DNA of 64,000 nt from Cohaesibacter celericrescens (GTDB taxonomy: Bacteria; Pseudomonadota; Alphaproteobacteria; Rhizobiales; Cohaesibacteraceae), in contig NZ_PKUQ01000009.1 in NCBI RefSeq assembly GCF_002866925.1, forward strand, positions 1 to 64,000. Reading direction: 5' to 3'. Every line of letters starts with the position of its first letter. The stretch's first letter is position 1. The position numbers were made by a program, and so were the translations under genes. The notes beneath the pieces were generated by a model that did not search any database, was not told where the DNA came from, and saw only the letters and a list, made by a program, of their open reading frames with translations. Of the stretch, positions 56,822 to 64,000 are shown one piece after another.

Positions 56822-58101
56822 CCTGGCTTTGGATCATTCCCTTGATGCTGCTGGCATTCTCGTTGAACATGCGACTGTTCCTCGGGATTATGACGGCGGT
56901 CATTTGTTATTTCACTTTCTTTACTTCTACGCCTCCTGAAATCGCAATCCAGCGTTTCATCGCTCCTGCCTTGAACACCTCGTTACTGGCCATTCCCTTC
57001 TTTGTGATGTTGGGGACTTTGATGGCCCACTCAGGGGTTGCCGAACGCATAATCGACGTTGCTGTTTTGCTGGTGGGGCGTGTCAAAGGCGGTTTGGCTC
57101 TGACCAATATTCTTGTCAGCACCATGTTGGGTGGGTTAAGTGCGTCCAACCTTGCCGATAGTGCCATGCTAACCCGCATGATGGTGCCAGAGATGGAAAA
57201 ACATGGCTATGACCGTGGCTTTTCCGCAGCCGTCACCGCAGCAGGCTCCCTGATCACACCGATCATTCCTCCCGGGATCGCTCTGATCATCTATGCGCTT
57301 ATTGCGGATGTTTCTGTTGCGTCCATGTTCATGGCCGGTGTTTTGCCCGGTGTGCTCTGCGCAGCGCTTTTGATGGTGACTGCGTATTTGGTTGCGGCCA
57401 AACGCGGCTATATGCCCAAGGAAGCCAAACGCCCGACCCGTCGGGAAGCCGGCATCACTGTTTTGCGTGCCTGGCCTGCCTTTTTCCTTGTTGTTGTGAT
57501 CATCGGTGGTATTCGACTTGGTATCTTCACGCCCACAGAAGCCGGTGCTGTTGCTGTCCTTATGATCATCTTGATCGGTACGCTGCTGCATAAAACCATG
57601 AATTTCAGTGATATCCTCAATTCGATCTACAGTGCGGGAAAGTCTACGGCGTCCGTTTTGCTTATTATTATGGCGAGTGGGGCCTTGGCCTGGATTTTCT
57701 CAGTCGAAAAAGCGGGCTTCGCATTTGCGGACTTCATCACACATCTGACCGACAACAAATATCTGTTCCTGATTGCTCTCAATCTGGCGCTGTTGTTCTT
57801 TGGCATGTTGATTGAAGGTACGGCACTTTTGATCATTCTTGTGCCGTTGCTCAAACCGACCCTGATGACGATGGGCATCGATCCGGTGCATTTCGGAATC
57901 ATTTTGATCCTGAACCTTTCCATCGGAACGTTAACGCCACCCGTCGGGACGGTTATGTTGGTGGTCTCCAATTTGGCAAAAGTCGATGTGATGCGCTTCA
58001 CCCGTGAGGCTGTGCCCTTTTACATTGCCTTGTTTGTCGCACTTGGCTTGATCATTTTCATTCCAGAAATTTCATTGTTGCTGCCAAATATATCGAAGTA
58101 A
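56818..58101 (+). CDS. dctM: TRAP transporter large permease DctM
   Basis: This is a 427-residue membrane subunit with about 12 hydrophobic segments. Seen: FFVMLGTLMAHSGVAERIIDVA, GGLSASNLADSAMLTRMMVPEM, the AAGSLITPIIPPGIALIIYA repeat half, and NLSIGTLTPPVGTVMLV in the second half. It forms the sodium-driven TRAP channel with DctQ and DctP. The gene ends just before a strong terminator. Confidence 0.94.
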   Translation: MTWLWIIPLMLLAFSLNMRLFLGIMTAVICYFTFFTSTPPEIAIQRFIAPALNTSLLAIPFFVMLGTLMAHSGVAERIIDVAVLLVGRVKGGLALTNILVSTMLGGLSASNLADSAMLTRMMVPEMEKHGYDRGFSAAVTAAGSLITPIIPPGIALIIYALIADVSVASMFMAGVLPGVLCAALLMVTAYLVAAKRGYMPKEAKRPTRREAGITVLRAWPAFFLVVVIIGGIRLGIFTPTEAGAVAVLMIILIGTLLHKTMNFSDILNSIYSAGKSTASVLLIIMASGALAWIFSVEKAGFAFADFITHLTDNKYLFLIALNLALLFFGMLIEGTALLIILVPLLKPTLMTMGIDPVHFGIILILNLSIGTLTPPVGTVMLVVSNLAKVDVMRFTREAVPFYIALFVALGLIIFIPEISLLLPNISK

Positions 58102-58131
58102 AGCATCTTGAAAGACACCCTGTGACGGATA

Positions 58132-58167
58132 AACCCCCGCCGGTATCAACTGGCGGGGGTTTTGTTA
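58132..58167 (+). terminator. Rho-independent terminator after dctM
   Basis: A 10-base-pair stem (AACCCCCGCC with GGCGGGGGTT) around a 10-base loop is followed by TTGTTAAAA. It ends the dctPQM transcript and lies between it and the convergent gntR gene. Confidence 0.9.
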
Positions 58168-58205
58168 AAATGTCTGAGCATCAGGCCAAGTCAGCCGCAG
58201 CAAGG

Positions 58206-58931
58206 CTATCTTTGTTGGGGTTCCAAGTCTATTTCCTGTTCCAGACCGGAAAGGCGATCTGGGTTTTCCTTGATCCAGTTTGTTACGCCACTCAGGTGCG
58301 CCCACATTGCATATTTGGCACCTTCCACATCCTGCTCCTCGATCTTGGCAAGAATGGCCTCATGCTCACTGCGGGTTCTGTTTTGTTGCGCCACTTGACG
58401 ATTGCGCCATACACGAGCGCGATGGGCTGGCCCAGAGACGACGTTGAGGAGAGAAATCAAAATAGGATTTTGGCTGGTTTCCGCAATGATCCGATGAAAT
58501 TCGGTGTCCATTTCCAGCAAAACATCGGGATCATCGGTATTCATCAGCTTTTGGTGGCACTGTTTGAGCCGTTCCATGTCGCTCTTGGAGCGCTTTGCCG
58601 CCGCGATGCCGATTGTATAAAGTTCAAGCGTGCGACGAATTTCCAAAAACCACATGACAGACTGCGGACCGGAAACATCAACAGCGAACCGCAGTGTTTC
58701 AATCATTTTGGAAGGGTCCAACCCGGAGACATAGGTGCCATCTCCCTGGCGGGCCTCAAGGATTTGCATTGCCTGCATGGCGCGCACAGCTTCACGCAGC
58801 GAGTTCCGCGAAACACCCAATTGTGCCGAAAACTCTGTTTCATTCGGCAACCGATCGCCAGGGCGGAGGTCTCCCGTTTGAATGAGGTTTTTGACCAGGG
58901 AAATTGCCAAATCAACTTTGGGGCTACTCAT
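58206..58931 (-). CDS. GntR-family regulator, FadR/FCD subfamily
   Basis: This is a one-component regulator of 241 residues. The N-terminal winged helix includes LRPGDRLPNETEFSAQLGVSRNSLREAVRAM. The C-terminal FCD domain has the metal-ligand pattern Asp/His in EMDTEFHRIIAETS and His in SEHEAILAKI. FCD regulators of the UxuR/ExuR/LgoR type sense hexuronates or their aldonates. Repeated operator-like motifs at the uxaA, dctP and dehydrogenase promoters, the last in its own divergent upstream region, make it the likely local repressor. It converges with dctM across a terminator. Confidence 0.9.
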   Translation of the reverse strand: MSSPKVDLAISLVKNLIQTGDLRPGDRLPNETEFSAQLGVSRNSLREAVRAMQAMQILEARQGDGTYVSGLDPSKMIETLRFAVDVSGPQSVMWFLEIRRTLELYTIGIAAAKRSKSDMERLKQCHQKLMNTDDPDVLLEMDTEFHRIIAETSQNPILISLLNVVSGPAHRARVWRNRQVAQQNRTRSEHEAILAKIEEQDVEGAKYAMWAHLSGVTNWIKENPDRLSGLEQEIDLEPQQR

Positions 58932-59051
58932 TTGCCGCTTATTCCTTCAAAAAATGTGATTTTACAATATCAATTGAACAAAAGAAGTCAATGGTCCTAT
59001 GAATGTGTAAAAACAGCGCATTAAATGCGGAGAATTTGAAATTTCATTGAC

Positions 59052-59088
59052 AAACATGGGATGAATGCTTCATAAACATCCTATGAAT
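59052..59088. promoter_or_regulatory. Operator pair between gntR and the dehydrogenase gene
   Basis: AAACATGGGATGAAT (59052-59066) and AAACATCCTATGAAT (59074-59088) lie side by side; the second contains the reverse complement of the TAGGATGT core. TTGACA at 59047-59052 followed 18 bases later by CATAAA may be a promoter overlapped by both copies. This is the third cluster of the same motif within 7.5 kb. Confidence 0.7.
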
Positions 59089-59410
59089 AACGGTCGATTG
59101 TGACAGACTATGCGCTCTTTCAACAAATCGGAAGAAAGCACCCGGGACTTTTCGGTTTTACGCACATATCAGCCAGGCGGGCACTTGATGCCTGACCCGA
59201 TTTAAATTTGGATTGATGCGGAGTTTCGCGGCCTCCCGCACCAGGAAGTGACTAAGTAAGAAGTTGATATATCTCAGCGTTCTCCCCCGCGCTTTGATAT
59301 GCCTTTCGGGTGAGCGTCTTCACATCAATCCAATATCTTCAAGTCTGAGATATCGATACATGCGTGTTGGTATTTTTCAATGAATTCAGAGTCCTATCAG
59401 GAGAATTGTG
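59089..59410. other. Long untranslated or intergenic stretch before the zinc dehydrogenase gene
   Basis: About 320 bases without a supported gene follow the operator pair. If transcription starts near the operators the leader would be some 300 bases long. No riboswitch was recognised and no convincing open frame is present. Possible short imperfect stems occur around 59270-59340. Confidence 0.4.
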
Positions 59411-60427
59411 ATGAAAGCCCTTTGTATCGTCAACACTGGCCAGAATGAAATTCGGGACGTTGCTGCCATGAGCCTTGGAGCCGACGAAGTGGTTGTCGAT
59501 ATTTCCTATGTCGGCTTTTGTGGCAGTGACCTCAATACCTTTTTGGGCCTCAATCCATTGGTCAGTTTTCCGCGCATTCCCGGACATGAGGCCTCCGGTT
59601 TCATCGTCGAAAAGGGTAGCGCTGTAGGGGATGAATTGAAGATTGGCCAATCCGTCATTCTGTGGCCCTATTCAGCCTGTGGCAAATGCACAAGTTGCAT
59701 GTCCGGTCGTGCAAATGCTTGCCGTTACAATCAGACGCTGGGGGTCCAACGCGATGGTGCATTGCGCGAAAAAATGGTCATTCGTGCCGACTGTGTCGTC
59801 CCCAATACATCGCTATCGCCCAAGATACAGGTCTTGGTTGAACCGCTCTCTGTTGGTTTTCATGCTGTCGCACGTGGTCGCACCGAAGCCTCGGATACGG
59901 TGGTTGTGATGGGTTGCGGTATGATCGGGGTCGGTGCCATCATGGGTGCAGCCGCACGCGGCGCGCGGGTGATCGCCGTTGATACCAGCCCAGAAAAAGA
60001 AGAGATCGCGCGTTTTGCTGGAGCCTCCGAATTCTTGACACAAAGTGGCGAGGATCTGCAGGCCAAGATCAGTGCGTTGACCGATGATCATGGTGCCAAT
60101 GTTGTCATCGAGGCTGTCGGGTTACCCATAACCTTTGTCACAGCAATCGATATCGCCTGTTTCTGCGGTCGTGTTGTTTATGTTGGCTACTCCAAGGCCC
60201 CTGTGACCTATGAAACCAAATTCTTCAACCTCAAAGAATTGGATATCATGGGCTCTCGCAATGCCATGCGTGATGACTTCAGCGCAGTCATCCAGAGCCT
60301 TGAAGCGCTGGGTGACAAAGCAGAAAGATTGATCACCAAAGAATTCACGATGGATGATGCCGCTGACGCTTTGCCCTATTGGCAGAACAACCGCAATGAC
60401 GTCCTCAAACTGGTGGTCAAGCTCTAA
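59411..60427 (+). CDS. Zinc-binding dehydrogenase, candidate L-galactonate 5-dehydrogenase (LgoD/YjjN-like)
   Basis: This is a medium-chain zinc alcohol dehydrogenase of 338 residues. Catalytic zinc ligands are Cys in GFCGSD and His-Glu in IPGHEASG. Structural zinc cysteines are in CGKCTSCMSGRANAC, and the Rossmann motif is VMGCGMIGVGA. Within a tagaturonate/altronate regulon the best-known activity is oxidation of L-galactonate to D-tagaturonate by LgoD; L-gulonate or L-idonate oxidation is also possible. The ATG at 59411 follows AGGAGAA; the frame also has a GTG directly before. The SDR gene follows by two bases. Confidence 0.78.
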   Translation: MKALCIVNTGQNEIRDVAAMSLGADEVVVDISYVGFCGSDLNTFLGLNPLVSFPRIPGHEASGFIVEKGSAVGDELKIGQSVILWPYSACGKCTSCMSGRANACRYNQTLGVQRDGALREKMVIRADCVVPNTSLSPKIQVLVEPLSVGFHAVARGRTEASDTVVVMGCGMIGVGAIMGAAARGARVIAVDTSPEKEEIARFAGASEFLTQSGEDLQAKISALTDDHGANVVIEAVGLPITFVTAIDIACFCGRVVYVGYSKAPVTYETKFFNLKELDIMGSRNAMRDDFSAVIQSLEALGDKAERLITKEFTMDDAADALPYWQNNRNDVLKLVVKL

Positions 60428-60429
60428 TC

Positions 60430-61197
60430 ATGAACCCGTTACAACAGATCTACGGACTGCAGGATCAAACCGCTCTCATCACTGGTGGTGGGAGCGGTAT
60501 CGGTTTTGCCATTGCGTCCTGTTTGTATCAAGCAGGAGCCAATGTCATCATCGCGGGCCGCCGAAAAGCAGTGCTCGACGAGGCATGCAAAAAACTGGGG
60601 CCACGCGCATCTAGCGTGGTCCTTGATGTCGCTGATCTGAGCGCAATTCCGCACTGCATCGGCGATATACAGGCCAAATACGGAGCCATCGATATTCTGG
60701 TCAACAATGCTGGCAATACGGTCAAAAAACCCTTTGATGAAAGCTCTATGGATGACTTTGACGGGGTGTTTGACGTGCACGTTCGCGGCCCGCTGGAATT
60801 GACGCGGCAGATCATAAAAAATCAAATAGTGAATGGAGGGGGACGTGTGCTGTTTATCTCTTCCATGACGGCTTTTATCAGCCAGCCAAATGTCCTGCCA
60901 TATACGGTGTCAAAAACCGCACTGAGTGGCGTGATCCGTGCTTTGACTGCTGAGTTTGCCAGTAAAAATATTCGTATCAATGGTGTCGCGCCGGGGTGGA
61001 TTGACACCGACCTTTACCGCCAGGCAACCCAAGGGGATCTGGCGCGACAGCAGAAAATACTCAGCCGCATCGCCACGGGAGCCTTGGGTGAACCTCAGGA
61101 TATTGGCTGGACATGCGCCTTTTTGGCATCCAACGCAGCAAAATATATCACCGGCCAAGTCTTGTTGGTGGATGGCGGTGCAGCCGCGGGCTTTTGA
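60430..61197 (+). CDS. SDR-family oxidoreductase, gluconate 5-dehydrogenase-like
   Basis: This is a classical SDR of 255 residues: TGGGSGIG cofactor loop, LVNNAGNT, catalytic Ser in FISSMTAF, Tyr-x-x-x-Lys in YTVSKTALS, and the C-terminal TGQVLLVDGGAAAGF. It resembles IdnO/gluconate 5-dehydrogenase and similar sugar-acid reductases. It is co-transcribed with the zinc dehydrogenase two bases upstream, which suggests a paired oxidation/reduction that epimerises an aldonate, as IdnD/IdnO do; this is inferred. Confidence 0.82.
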   Translation: MNPLQQIYGLQDQTALITGGGSGIGFAIASCLYQAGANVIIAGRRKAVLDEACKKLGPRASSVVLDVADLSAIPHCIGDIQAKYGAIDILVNNAGNTVKKPFDESSMDDFDGVFDVHVRGPLELTRQIIKNQIVNGGGRVLFISSMTAFISQPNVLPYTVSKTALSGVIRALTAEFASKNIRINGVAPGWIDTDLYRQATQGDLARQQKILSRIATGALGEPQDIGWTCAFLASNAAKYITGQVLLVDGGAAAGF

Positions 61198-61235
61198 TTT
61201 TCTTTAGAGATTTGCGCGCATTGCATGGATCGGAT

Positions 61236-61263
61236 TTGAAGGGAGCGACACGGCTCCCTTCAA
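61236..61263. terminator. Hairpin between convergent SDR and M42 genes
   Basis: There is a perfect 11-base-pair stem, TTGAAGGGAGC with GCTCCCTTCAA, around a GACACG loop. No long U-run lies on either side, so efficiency is uncertain. Its position between convergent genes suggests a bidirectional transcription stop. Confidence 0.6.
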
Positions 61264-61281
61264 TGTCTGTACCGGCGGGGT

Positions 61282-62466
61282 CTATTTACCGGCGTCCCCA
61301 ATGATCGGGTCTTCAACAGGAACGGTGAGAAGTTCCTGTTGGGCCAAATCTTCGGGTTGTGAGGTAAAGCCGCGCAGACCGGCCATGATTTTTTTGTCAC
61401 GCTCAATGTCAACATCGCTCAGACCATACACCGTCAGCAATTCTGAAAGAGAGCGCAGCGCATGCAAATGAATGCGTTCATAGCCATGGCTTGCGTCGAC
61501 ACCAAAGGTGATCAGGGCTGTGCGCACATCGGCTCCGGCTTCAATGGCCGACGCGCTATCTGATCGATAGAACCGGAATACATCTTTCTGAAATTTGATA
61601 TCGTGAAGCCCGCATAGATCGACCATCTTGTTGGTGAGGTGATAATCAAACGGACCTGTTTGGTCCCCCATGCAAATAGTCACGCCAAATTCGGATGAAT
61701 TTTGTCCTGGCGCAGAGGTGCCATTGTCCACCGCAACCATGGATGCAATGTCGGGCAACAGCACCGCAGCAGCGCCTTGCCCCACTTCTTCGGCAATAGT
61801 GAAAAGCCAAAACAGATCAACCGGAGGCTCTTTGCCCCGCTCAACCAGCGCTTTCAAGGCGGCAAGCATCACCGCCACGCCGGCTTTGTTATCTAAATGC
61901 CGCGACACGATAAAACCGTTGTCGAGAAACTCAGGCTGCGGGTCGATGGCGACAATATCGCCAATCTCGATGCCAAGGCGGCGCAAAAGGGCTTCATCAT
62001 GAGCAAAGGCATCAACCCGAAGCTCAACATGGTCCCAGCCAATCGGGGCTTCATCCACCTCATCACCAAATGAATGTCCAGACGCTTTGGGTGGAAGAAT
62101 GGTGCCGCGATAGGCGCCATTGCGCGCAAGGATGGTTGCACGTGCGCCTTCGGCAAAACGGGCAGACCAGGTGCCAATCGGCACCAGACCAAGCCGGCCA
62201 TTGGGTTTGAGCTGTTTAACCTGTGCGCCCAGCGTATCGACGTGAGAAACAAAGGCGCGCGCACCGGCTCTCTCTCGGCCGGCAAATCTGGCTCGAATAG
62301 CACCGCGTCGGGTTAGTTCAAACGGGATATCAAGAGCATCCAGTTGTTGGCAGACATAACGCACGACATTGTCGGTAAAGCCGGTGGGACTGGCGATTTC
62401 CAGCAGTGCTTTCAGTTGGTCCTGCAAATAATCGACATCTATGGTCAAAGGTGGTGTTTCAGTCAT
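61282..62466 (-). CDS. M42-family hydrolase of the NAGGN osmolyte system
   Basis: This is a metallo-aminopeptidase-like protein of 394 residues. Metal ligands and catalytic residues are His75 and Asp77 (SHVDTLG), bridging Asp192 (RHLDNKAG), the Glu226-Glu227 pair (IAEEVGQG), Asp in AVDNGTSA and the C-terminal His in DASHGYERIH. It is the M42 member of the three-gene set I know as GNAT/ATP-grasp, amidotransferase and M42 hydrolase, and may turn over the dipeptide N-acetylglutaminylglutamine amide. It overlaps the synthetase gene by eight bases. Its exact substrate is not established. Confidence 0.87.
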   Translation of the reverse strand: MTETPPLTIDVDYLQDQLKALLEIASPTGFTDNVVRYVCQQLDALDIPFELTRRGAIRARFAGRERAGARAFVSHVDTLGAQVKQLKPNGRLGLVPIGTWSARFAEGARATILARNGAYRGTILPPKASGHSFGDEVDEAPIGWDHVELRVDAFAHDEALLRRLGIEIGDIVAIDPQPEFLDNGFIVSRHLDNKAGVAVMLAALKALVERGKEPPVDLFWLFTIAEEVGQGAAAVLLPDIASMVAVDNGTSAPGQNSSEFGVTICMGDQTGPFDYHLTNKMVDLCGLHDIKFQKDVFRFYRSDSASAIEAGADVRTALITFGVDASHGYERIHLHALRSLSELLTVYGLSDVDIERDKKIMAGLRGFTSQPEDLAQQELLTVPVEDPIIGDAGK

Positions 62467-64000
62467 TGCGGTATGCTTTTTGTTGAAGTTGGCGCTCTGG
62501 CATGGTCATAGAGCGCGGGAACAATAAATCGATAAACCGCTCTGCCGTCGGTTGCGGTTCATGGTTGGCAAGGCCGGGGCGTTCATTGGCTTCAATGAAC
62601 ACATAATCAGGCTCGGTAGGGTCTTTGACCATCAGATCGATTCCGGTGACTGGAATATCGATCGCCGATGCTGCACGGATGGCGGCCTCAATCAGTCTGC
62701 GATGGACTTGCGCTGTGACATCGACAATCGTGCCACCCGTATGCAGGTTGGCAGTCTTGCGCACGGCCAATTCAACCCCGGATGCAAGGCAATCATCCAT
62801 AGCGTAGCCAGCTTGAGCAATGCAGCGTTCGGTTTCTTCGTCAAGCGGGATGGTACTCTCCCCACTGGTGGCAGAAGACCGCCGGCGGCTTTGTTTTTCA
62901 ATCAACTGCCGGATCGTTGCCGCACCATCGCCGATCACCTTGGCGGGAAGCCTTAGTGCAGCAGCAACGACCTCCCCATTGATGACGACCAGACGCAAAT
63001 CATGGCCGGGGTAATATTCCTCGAGCAGGACATCTTCGCTGACTTGCCGGGCGCGTTCTATGGCTATATGCAAGGTCTCCAAATCCGACACACCGACGGC
63101 AATGCCCTTGCCTTGCTCACCCCGTGCTGGTTTGACAACCACAGACCCATGTTCTTGCAAAAATGCCGAGATTGCCTCGGGGCTGGTATCGGTAATCTGA
63201 TCTGGCACGCGCACCCCTGCCAGTTCAACAACTTTGCGTGTCATGCGTTTGTCATCGCAAATAGACAAAGCCACTGCACTGGTCAAATCGGTGAGAGACT
63301 CACGACATCTGATCAATCGGCCACCAAAGCTGAGACGGAAAAAGCCGTTTTTGGCATCGTCAATGTCAACATGTATGCCCCGCCGCAAGGCTTCATTGAC
63401 AATGATCTGGGCATAGGGGTTCAACCCTGTTTCGGCCTGATCTCCGACAAATAGTTTTTCGTTTATTTGGTTTTTGCGCTTAACCGCAAAGACGTTGACC
63501 CTGCGGAACCCCAGTTTTTCATACAAGGCAATGGCTTGCTCATTGTCATGCAGGACTGACAGATCCATATAGGCGGCACCACGTGCCTGAAACTGTTCCG
63601 CCAACCGGCGCAGCAGAGATTCCCCCACGCCGGCATGAGGCGCAGACGGGCTTACCGCAAGGCACCAAAGCGAAGAGCCCTGTTCAGGATCATCAAAGGC
63701 TTTTTTATGGTCAACACCCATCACCGATCCGAGAATATCCCCTGTCTTGGCGTCTTCGGCCACCAGCATTGTCACCATTCCGGCGTCGCGATGAGACCAG
63801 AAAAAATCTGGAGGAACCGGCACCATGCCACGCTCTGCGTGAATTATATTGATTGCTTCAGCATCGGATCGCGTAGATAGGCGGCGAATATGGAAGGTCG
63901 TCCGCCTGCGACGGGCAGGGCGGTAAACAGTAAAATCCAGTCGATAGGTGTGAGACGGGTCAAGAAAATACTCCTGTGGGGCATGGGCAAGAACGATGTG
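62459..64000 (-). CDS. ngg: N-acetylglutaminylglutamine synthetase, GNAT plus ATP-grasp (5' end beyond window)
   Basis: The reading frame is open from its stop at 62459 to the window edge, so the N-terminus is missing. The visible part has a GNAT acetyltransferase domain (AERGMVPVPPDFFW, then VSPSAPHAGVGESLLRRLAE with the acetyl-CoA loop) followed by an ATP-grasp domain (VVVKPARGEQGKGIAVG, LLEEYYPGHDLRLVVINGEV and FIEANERPGLANHEPQPT). This two-domain architecture matches Ngg, which builds N-acetylglutaminylglutamine for amidation by AsnO to the osmoprotectant NAGGN. The asparagine-synthase-like partner gene is expected just outside the window. Confidence 0.92.
   Translation of the reverse strand, partial: HIVLAHAPQEYFLDPSHTYRLDFTVYRPARRRRTTFHIRRLSTRSDAEAINIIHAERGMVPVPPDFFWSHRDAGMVTMLVAEDAKTGDILGSVMGVDHKKAFDDPEQGSSLWCLAVSPSAPHAGVGESLLRRLAEQFQARGAAYMDLSVLHDNEQAIALYEKLGFRRVNVFAVKRKNQINEKLFVGDQAETGLNPYAQIIVNEALRRGIHVDIDDAKNGFFRLSFGGRLIRCRESLTDLTSAVALSICDDKRMTRKVVELAGVRVPDQITDTSPEAISAFLQEHGSVVVKPARGEQGKGIAVGVSDLETLHIAIERARQVSEDVLLEEYYPGHDLRLVVINGEVVAAALRLPAKVIGDGAATIRQLIEKQSRRRSSATSGESTIPLDEETERCIAQAGYAMDDCLASGVELAVRKTANLHTGGTIVDVTAQVHRRLIEAAIRAASAIDIPVTGIDLMVKDPTEPDYVFIEANERPGLANHEPQPTAERFIDLLFPRSMTMPERQLQQKAYRND

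Overview
The window looks like a chromosomal segment of a heterotrophic, probably marine alphaproteobacterium with moderate GC. This placement is inferred from gene content: ammonia-yielding urea and pyrimidine catabolism, several ABC and TRAP importers, a GlcB-type malate synthase, a TspO protein and the N-acetylglutaminylglutamine amide osmolyte system. The genus cannot be fixed from sequence alone. No tRNA, rRNA, CRISPR array or insertion sequence was recognised. The only clear wreckage is a decayed hybrid histidine kinase remnant at the left edge.

Layout. (1) 0-2 kb: kinase pseudogene and a HAD-family phosphatase. (2) 2-12.8 kb, minus strand: one long urea operon, urtABCDE then ureDABCEFG, behind a well-formed sigma-54 promoter just upstream of urtA. 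(3) 13-18.7 kb: a membrane M48-type metalloprotease with a small partner, malate synthase G and TspO. (4) 18.7-41.8 kb: a pyrimidine block. It starts with a RutR-like TetR regulator and divergent genes for an omega-aminotransferase, a (methyl)malonate-semialdehyde dehydrogenase, an N-carbamoyl-beta-alanine amidohydrolase, a dihydropyrimidinase and an NMT1/THI5-type ABC importer. These run into a full coenzyme F420 set (cofG, cofH, cofD, cofC, cofE), an NADPH:F420 oxidoreductase and a luciferase-like F420 oxidoreductase. Convergent to these lies an operon for a BMP-type nucleoside/nucleobase ABC importer ending in a cytosine deaminase. (5) 42-44 kb: a divergent SDR/AraC pair. (6) 43.9-51.6 kb: a tautomerase, hydratase, aldolase and lactonase set that would take 2-pyrone-4,6-dicarboxylate to pyruvate and oxaloacetate, with a TAXI-type TRAP importer and a LysR regulator carrying two DNA-binding domains. 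(7) 51.7-61.2 kb: a hexuronate/aldonate regulon (uxaA, uxaB, dctPQM, a FadR-type GntR regulator, a zinc dehydrogenase, an SDR) tied together by a repeated operator-like motif. (8) 61.3-64 kb: M42 hydrolase and the GNAT/ATP-grasp N-acetylglutaminylglutamine synthetase, cut by the window edge.

The most interesting proposal is block 4. It encodes every reductive pyrimidine catabolic step after dihydrouracil, plus uptake and cytosine deamination. It has no recognisable NAD(P)H-dependent dihydropyrimidine dehydrogenase (PreA/PreT) and no Rut ring-opening set. In the place where that reductase would be expected sit the F420 pathway, an enzyme that charges F420 from NADPH, and an F420-type luciferase-fold oxidoreductase. 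The inference is an F420H2-dependent uracil/thymine reductase that replaces the classical enzyme. A second proposal is that block 6 scavenges externally supplied pyrone dicarboxylate, because the importer and lower pathway are present but no ring-cleavage dioxygenase is.
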